Assembly (NCBI GenBank): GCA_035513175.1
Contig: DATKCN010000014.1
Span: 1 to 11,444, forward strand
Direction of reading: 5' to 3'
From: DATKCN01 sp035513175
GTDB taxonomy: Bacteria; Chloroflexota; Chloroflexia; Thermomicrobiales; CFX8
DNA: 11,444 nucleotides
Part shown: positions 8,115-11,444 of the stretch, piece by piece
How positions within the stretch are numbered: the first letter of the stretch is position 1
Layout of the letters: each line of letters opens with the position of its first letter
Notes under the pieces: model-generated
What the model was told of the DNA's origin: nothing
The model's database searches: none
Seen by the model: only the letters and a program-made list of their open reading frames with translations
Program-made: the position numbers and the translations under genes

Positions 8115-8192
8115 CAATCTCCCCTCAAGTGCTGCCGCACTCCGCGCAGGGGCGCCGCAGCACTTGAGGGGCCGGGGGTGGGGTCGCTCCCG
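8115..8192. repeat. C-rich palindromic intergenic repeat, copy C (fullest copy)
   Basis: Between the amidohydrolase stop and the serine hydrolase start, CCCCTCAAGTGCTGC (8121-8135) and GCAGCACTTGAGGGG (8157-8171) form a perfect 15-bp stem with a 21-base loop. On the minus strand the element begins with CGGGAGCGACCCCACCCCC immediately after the TAG stop. Copy B begins the same way across its gene's TGA. Copies A and B share the C-rich head and parts of the arms but have lost or changed one arm. The stem is followed in the transcript by AGATTGAGGG, not a U-run, so transcription into the next gene is not obviously stopped here. Confidence 0.65.
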
Positions 8193-9821
8193 CTAACCGC
8201 TCCGCACAAACCGCCCCGGTGTCGCGCCCGTGTGCGCGCCGTCCCGCACCACGCGCCCGCCGTTGACCCACACGTCCCGCACGCCGACCGACAGCTGATG
8301 CGGGTCGGTGAAGGTGGCGCGATCCGCCACCGTCTGCGGGTCGAACACGACGACATCGGCGAACATGCCTGCCCGCAGCAGCCCGCGCTCGCGCAGCCCC
8401 AGCCGGTCCGCTACTGCCGAGGTCATCTTGCGCACCGCGTCCTCCAGCGGGATGACCCCCTCCTCGCGCACGTACTTGCCCAGCACGCGCGTATAGGTTC
8501 CGTAGGCGCGTGGATGCACCGGGCCGGCGGGCGCTGCCCATTGCGGGTCCATGCCGCCCGCGTCGGTGCTGATCTTGTTCCACGGCTGCTGGAGCTGGAG
8601 CCTGACGTTCTCCTCGTCCATCGCGAAGTAGATCGTGCTGATGCGCTGGTTCTCGGAGATGAGCAGATCGATGGCGGCGTCGACCCAGTGCTGGCCGCGC
8701 ATCTCGGCGATCTCGGTCAGCCGCTTGCCGGTGTACTGCCTGTTCTCCTCCTGCTGGAAGCCGACCGGGATCACCCTTTCGGGGCCCGCCAGCTTCGCCA
8801 TCGCCTCCCAGTCGCCGGAGGGGTTCAGCGCCGCCTCGCGCACGCGGGCGCGGGTGGCGGGGTCGCGCAGGTTGTCGTAGAAGCGGCCACCCTCGGCTAC
8901 CCACGGCGGCAGGACAGAGGTCAGGCCGGTGCCGCTGGCCGGGTAGGGGTACATGTCGGCGGTGATGTCGATGCCCCGCGCGCGCGCCTGGTTGAAACGC
9001 TCGATCGCGGCGGGCATCTTGTGCCAGTTCTCTTTGCCGGCCGCCTTCAGGTGGTAGACCTCGACCGCCGCGCCGGAACGCTCGCCGATCTCGATCGCCT
9101 CATCGAGCGCCTCCAGGAAGGTGTCCGCCTCCGAGCGCAGGTGGGTGATGTAGACGCCGCCGTAACGGGCCAGCACCGCGCAGACCTCGACGATCTCATC
9201 TGTCGCGACGAAGGCTTCCGGCGGGTAGATCAGCGCATAGGAGACGCCGAAGGCGCCGTCCTCCATCGCCTCGGCCATGACGCGCCGCATAACGTCCAGC
9301 TCGTTGGTGGTGGCCGGGCCCAGGTCCATGCCCTTGCCGTATTGCCGCAGCGTGCCGCCGCCCAGGAACGAGCCGACGTTCGGGGAGACGCCATGCGCCT
9401 CCATGGCCCGCAGCCAGTCGCCGAAGCGGGTCCAGCCGCGCGCCCGCTCGGCCCACTCCTCCAGGTTCCAGGCGCTCGAACGCCCGCTCATCGGGTCGGT
9501 GAAGCGCCCGCCGGCCGGCGCGGGGGTCCAGGCCTCGCCCATGATCTCGGTCGTCACGCCCTGGGTGATCTTCGACAGGCAGCGGCCGTCGCGCATCAGC
9601 GGCACGATGGAGTGGGACTGGATGTCGATGAAGCCGGGACAGACCACCATGCCGGCAGCGTCGACCACCTCGGCCGCGCTCTCGGCCGGAATGCGCCCCG
9701 CCGGAGCGACATCCAGAATCCGGTCGCCGGACAGCGCCACGTCACCGTACAGCCAGGGATTCCCCGTCCCATCGACCACCCGTGCGCCGCGAATCAGAAC
9801 GTCGATGCCGCTCCCGCTCAT
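8193..9821 (-). CDS. Amidohydrolase of the N-acyl-D-amino-acid deacylase (D-aminoacylase) family
   Basis: The 542-residue protein matches the family's usual size. Landmarks in order: an N-terminal RGARVVDGTGNPW strand, PGFIDIQSHS at 62-71, QGVTTEIMGE at 87-96, YITHLRSE (His227), EVYHLKAAG (His257), TADMYPY (about 287-293), STDAGG (Asp420), HPRAYGTYTRVLGKYVREEG at 436-455, and LGLRERGLLRAGMFADVVVF. Characterised enzymes remove the acyl group from N-acyl-D-amino acids in the cytoplasm using zinc. His227, His257 and Asp420 correspond to their essential metal and catalytic residues. Two changes are notable. The usual HxH is Gln68-Ser-His70, and the metal-bridging Cys is replaced by sequence GEAW, with Glu96 near it. 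This points to a variant subfamily, so deacylase activity is likely but the specificity is open. AGGAAGG lies upstream of the ATG. It appears to be the first gene of the catabolic cluster. Confidence 0.85.
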   Translation of the reverse strand: MSGSGIDVLIRGARVVDGTGNPWLYGDVALSGDRILDVAPAGRIPAESAAEVVDAAGMVVCPGFIDIQSHSIVPLMRDGRCLSKITQGVTTEIMGEAWTPAPAGGRFTDPMSGRSSAWNLEEWAERARGWTRFGDWLRAMEAHGVSPNVGSFLGGGTLRQYGKGMDLGPATTNELDVMRRVMAEAMEDGAFGVSYALIYPPEAFVATDEIVEVCAVLARYGGVYITHLRSEADTFLEALDEAIEIGERSGAAVEVYHLKAAGKENWHKMPAAIERFNQARARGIDITADMYPYPASGTGLTSVLPPWVAEGGRFYDNLRDPATRARVREAALNPSGDWEAMAKLAGPERVIPVGFQQEENRQYTGKRLTEIAEMRGQHWVDAAIDLLISENQRISTIYFAMDEENVRLQLQQPWNKISTDAGGMDPQWAAPAGPVHPRAYGTYTRVLGKYVREEGVIPLEDAVRKMTSAVADRLGLRERGLLRAGMFADVVVFDPQTVADRATFTDPHQLSVGVRDVWVNGGRVVRDGAHTGATPGRFVRSG

Positions 9822-9854
9822 CCGCCCCGCCCTTCCTCTTCAATGCCGGTGGGC

Positions 9855-9883
9855 AGCGTACGCAGCGGGAGAGGGCCTGTCAA
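9855..9883 (-). promoter_or_regulatory. Probable sigma70-type promoter of the amidohydrolase-M81 cluster
   Basis: On the minus strand an exact TTGACA (9883-9878) is followed by a 17-base spacer and TACGCT (9860-9855), which keeps the T, A and final T of the -10 consensus. The expected transcript start falls about 25 bases before the amidohydrolase ATG at 9821. The -35 box overlaps the TGA stop (9882-9880) of the upstream transposase gene. A perfect -35 at ideal spacing is unlikely by chance in DNA this GC-rich, but the -10 box is only half matched. Confidence 0.55.
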
Positions 9884-10413
9884 TGAACGCCCGACAGCGC
9901 GGCGAGCCGATCCGGATTCTCCGCGTCCCACGGCCAGTTGGCGCCATTAGCCTCGACGTAATCACGCAGCCGGTCGAGATGCCGGTCGCCGCGGATGATG
10001 CGGTCGTGGAAGGAGCGTTGCCAGAGGTGTTCGCCGATTGGCGTCCACATTTCGTCGTCCATCGCGCGTTTGTAGGCAATGGTCGTCATCGACTTGAACG
10101 CGCCGATGATCTGAGACAACGTCTTCGGCGGCATCTCGCCATCGACCGGTTGCAGTGTGATGATCCCGTGGAAGTGATTGGGCATGACCGCGTAGGAATC
10201 AAGCTCAACAAACGGGTAACGCATCGCGACCGCCAGCCAGTGTTCCTCAACCATGCGTCCAGCCGGGCTCAGGGAGGCGTGCTCCTCGGTGATCTCACCG
10301 AGCAGTTTCCGGCGGCCGTGAACGCAGATGGTCACGAGATACCCGGCGGGTTGGGCGTAGTCGTACCTCTCCGCGCGGAGACGTTTGCGGGATGAAGGCA
10401 GTTCAGCGTTCAT
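9880..10413 (-). CDS. REP-associated tyrosine transposase (RAYT), Y1_Tnp family
   Basis: The 177-residue protein is a single-domain HUH nuclease of the IS200-like Y1 superfamily (PF01797, COG1943). Family features are the N-terminal YDYAQPAGYLVTICV strand, the His80-Phe-His82 metal pair in MPNHFHGII, LWQRSFHDRIIRGDRHLDRL at 130-149, and DYVEANGANW at 151-160. Tyr152 aligns with the catalytic tyrosine of the E. coli RAYT, as I recall that sequence. The length is normal and the frame is unbroken, so the enzyme may be active. RAYTs cut single-stranded REP hairpins next to a GTAG or related tetranucleotide. The gap just upstream contains such elements. The ATG at 10413 matches the family N-terminus; an open frame extends further upstream but only through repeat sequence. 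No Shine-Dalgarno sequence is seen. The amidohydrolase starts 58 bp downstream. Confidence 0.9.
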   Translation of the reverse strand: MNAELPSSRKRLRAERYDYAQPAGYLVTICVHGRRKLLGEITEEHASLSPAGRMVEEHWLAVAMRYPFVELDSYAVMPNHFHGIITLQPVDGEMPPKTLSQIIGAFKSMTTIAYKRAMDDEMWTPIGEHLWQRSFHDRIIRGDRHLDRLRDYVEANGANWPWDAENPDRLAALSGVH

Positions 10414-10420
10414 GAGCGGC

Positions 10421-10426
10421 AGTATA
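10421..10426 (-). promoter_or_regulatory. Possible -10 box of the RAYT gene (near-leaderless transcript)
   Basis: TATACT on the minus strand differs from TATAAT by one base and ends seven bases before the RAYT ATG. If used, transcription would start at or next to the start codon, which fits the absence of a ribosome binding site. The -35 side is weak: TCGACC lies at a short 15-base spacing. The call rests on the -10 box alone. Confidence 0.35.
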
Positions 10427-10454
10427 CGGCGCCCGGGACGCGGTCGACCCCGAT

Positions 10455-10634
10455 TTGGACCGGGCACGATGCAGACACATGCGCCGGCCTCCAACCCTCG
10501 TAGGGGCCGCGGCTTGCCCGGCCCGCGGCCGTGAGGCCGCACGGTTGGACCGGGCACGATTCGGACACGTGTGCGGGTCTCCAACCCCCGTAGGGGCCGC
10601 GGCTTGCCCGGCCCGCGGCCGTGAGGCCGCACGC
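10455..10634. repeat. Two tandem 90-nt REP-containing units
   Basis: Units 10455-10544 and 10545-10634 are direct repeats with an exact 90-base period. Each starts TTGGACCGGGCACGAT and ends near GTGAGGCCGCACG. The 44-base stretch from GTAG (10500 and 10590) to the unit end is nearly identical in both; the middle, around GACACATG or GACACGTG, has diverged. After GTAG, GGCCGCGG and CCGCGGCC (10505-10512 and 10523-10530) form an 8-bp stem. A second possible stem, GCGGCC-GTGA-GGCCGC (10525-10540), shares bases with the first, so the two folds exclude each other. A GTAG tetranucleotide before a hairpin is the REP signature used by RAYTs. Frames open through this region are products of the period being a multiple of three, not genes. 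Confidence 0.75.
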
Positions 10635-10703
10635 GTCGATACCGGACCGATCCGGCATTGTCGTGACGGCTTTGGACACCACCAACGGCGGACCACACGG
10701 CAC

Positions 10704-10759
10704 GGTGAGGTAAAGGACGACAAGTGGCGGTGTATGGTTTTGTCGTCCTTTACCTCGCC
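10704..10759. repeat. Long inverted repeat between oppositely oriented REP copies
   Basis: The arms GGTGAGGTAAAGGACGACAA (10704-10723) and its inverse at 10740-10759 pair over 20 positions with one non-Watson-Crick pair, a G-U in a plus-strand RNA. The inner 17 bp are perfect. The loop has 16 bases. The arms are less GC-rich than the surroundings and unrelated in sequence to the REP units on either side. No T-run follows on either strand, so a terminator is not supported. The 69 bases between 10634 and this repeat hold nothing I can identify. Confidence 0.65.
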
Positions 10760-10780
10760 ATGAAAAACATGCGAGTGCCG

Positions 10781-10859
10781 CACATGTGTCTCCACCGTGC
10801 CCGGTCCAACCGTGCGGCCAGCGGGCCGCGGGCCGGGCGAGCCGCGGCCCCTACGGGGG
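10781..10859. repeat. Inverted third copy of the REP unit, overlapping the mannosidase stop
   Basis: Read on the minus strand, this copy starts CCCCCGTAGGGGCCGCGGC, continues through the same hairpin arms, then GCCGCACGGTTGGACCGGGC and GACACATGTG. It therefore spans the junction found between the two tandem units at 10455-10634, in opposite orientation. The stem GCGGCC/GGCCGC is kept while its loop is CGCT instead of GTGA. Its GTAG head (10854-10851) contains the TAG that ends the alpha-mannosidase frame. Confidence 0.7.
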
Positions 10860-11444
10860 GCGCGTGCTTCGGGGTGGTTCGACCAGCACGCTCAGCACCT
10901 GGTACGGGCGGTAGGGAAGCGCGTAGGTCATGCCGTCCGGCGAGGACAGGGCGCCCGTCTCGCGTTCCAGGAAGTTCACCAGGCTCGCCGCTCCAGCCTC
11001 AGCCAGCCGTAGCGTTGCTACTCCGGACCCGCCCGCCGTCTCATGCATGCGGATGATGTAGCCGTCGGTCGTCTCGCTCGGCAGCGCCCAGCTCGGCGTC
11101 AGCGACCCCAGGTCGTCGAACGCGAACGGCGGCTCGATCTCCCGCGCGCCCCGCGTCACGACCACCGGCGCGAACAGGGCGTCGGCCAGCGCGGCGGTGG
11201 AGAGGGCGCCGTCGTGGAAGCGCGGCTGGTAGCGTCCGATCGCCAGGCGGATGCGGTGGACCCCCTGGTCCGCCTCGGGGTCCGGGGAGGTCGGGGCGCG
11301 CAGCAGGGAGACGGCCAGGTCGCCGTCGCGGCAGGAGAAGCCGTACTTCGCCTCGGCCAGCAGCGCCAGCCCCGCGTCGTCGTCGCCCGTCACGGCCGCC
11401 CAGCGGCTGCCCGCCACCTCCCAGCGGGCCTCGTCCGCCTCCAC
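10851..11444 (-). CDS. Alpha-mannosidase, GH38-type, C-terminal part (5' end outside window)
   Basis: Only the last 197 residues are present; the frame is open at the window edge, so the first codon shown is not the true start. The stretch KYGFSCRDGDLAVSLLRAP followed by PDPEADQG and H, at about residues 33-62, matches the conserved C-terminal beta-sandwich of GH38 alpha-mannosidases (kYGy..., LSLLRsP, PDp.aD.G.H). TTDGYIIRMHETAGGSG further on matches the late domain that precedes the terminal strands. These enzymes release alpha-linked mannose; the catalytic Asp region lies upstream and cannot be seen. The frame ends in a Pro-rich tail (ending STRPP) at a TAG within a REP element, so the normal C-terminus may have been replaced by a few repeat-encoded residues. 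It shares strand with the RAYT but is 437 bp away, and no link to the peptidase cluster is evident. Confidence 0.8.
   Translation of the reverse strand: MEADEARWEVAGSRWAAVTGDDDAGLALLAEAKYGFSCRDGDLAVSLLRAPTSPDPEADQGVHRIRLAIGRYQPRFHDGALSTAALADALFAPVVVTRGAREIEPPFAFDDLGSLTPSWALPSETTDGYIIRMHETAGGSGVATLRLAEAGAASLVNFLERETGALSSPDGMTYALPYRPYQVLSVLVEPPRSTRPP

Noticed and set aside
8085..8117. Upstream ATG at 8117 as the start of the serine hydrolase
   Set aside because: It adds 11 residues without family similarity, whereas the ATG at 8084 has a GGGAGG site at suitable spacing.
8121..8171. The 15-bp hairpin of repeat copy C as an intrinsic terminator of the amidohydrolase transcript
   Set aside because: The stem is strong but is not followed by a run of U in the minus-strand transcript, and related copies in other gaps have lost the stem.
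10455..10634. CRISPR array
   Set aside because: Only two units exist, most of the 90 bases including the would-be spacers is conserved, and no cas gene is present.
10414..10698. An N-terminal extension of the RAYT up to 10698
   Set aside because: The extra residues come only from REP repeat sequence; the family N-terminus begins at the ATG at 10413.
10403..10795. Minus-strand open frames with a repeated VRPHGRGPGKPRPLRGL-like peptide
   Set aside because: They are translations of the 90-base REP units, which stay open because 90 is a multiple of three. They have no family match and no ribosome binding site.

Overview
The window is GC-rich and every convincing gene lies on the minus strand, so transcription runs from high to low coordinates. 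The gene content suggests a Chloroflexota bacterium, perhaps of the Thermomicrobia/Sphaerobacter type: a DUF2339 membrane protein, several MlrC-type M81 peptidases, a variant D-aminoacylase, and GTAG-headed REP elements beside a REP-associated transposase. This assignment is an inference from gene types, base composition and memory, not from a marker gene.

In transcription order: (1) 11444-10851, the C-terminal end of a GH38-type alpha-mannosidase, cut by the window edge. (2) 10850-10414, a repeat-rich gap holding two 90-nt direct repeats, an inverted third copy and a separate 20-bp inverted repeat. (3) 10413-9880, a complete REP-associated tyrosine transposase (RAYT). (4) 9821-8193, an amidohydrolase of the N-acyl-D-amino-acid deacylase family, preceded by a good sigma70-type promoter. 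(5) 8084-6741, a serine hydrolase with the beta-lactamase/PBP fold. (6) 6581-5106, 4997-3522 and 3396-1918, three consecutive full-length M81 (MlrC-like) metallopeptidases of 491, 491 and 492 residues. (7) 1917-1618, a gap with a REP-like inverted pair. (8) 1617-1, the N-terminal 539 residues of a DUF2339 membrane protein that leaves the window.

Genes 4 to 6 read as one catabolic cluster. All are on one strand, 108-159 bp apart, and no further convincing promoter was seen between them. Together they would attack peptide or amide bonds that ordinary peptidases handle poorly, such as D-, beta- or N-acylated residues. MlrC opens linearised microcystin fragments, D-aminoacylase relatives remove N-acyl groups from D-amino acids, and the beta-lactamase fold includes D-aminopeptidases and esterases. 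No transporter or regulator is present in the window, so the substrate is unknown.

The non-coding sequence is unusually structured. Three of the cluster gaps carry members of one C-rich palindromic repeat family. A second family, headed by GTAGGGGC, occurs next to the RAYT and upstream of the DUF2339 gene. These repeats touch coding signals: a stop codon, a ribosome binding site and several gene ends.
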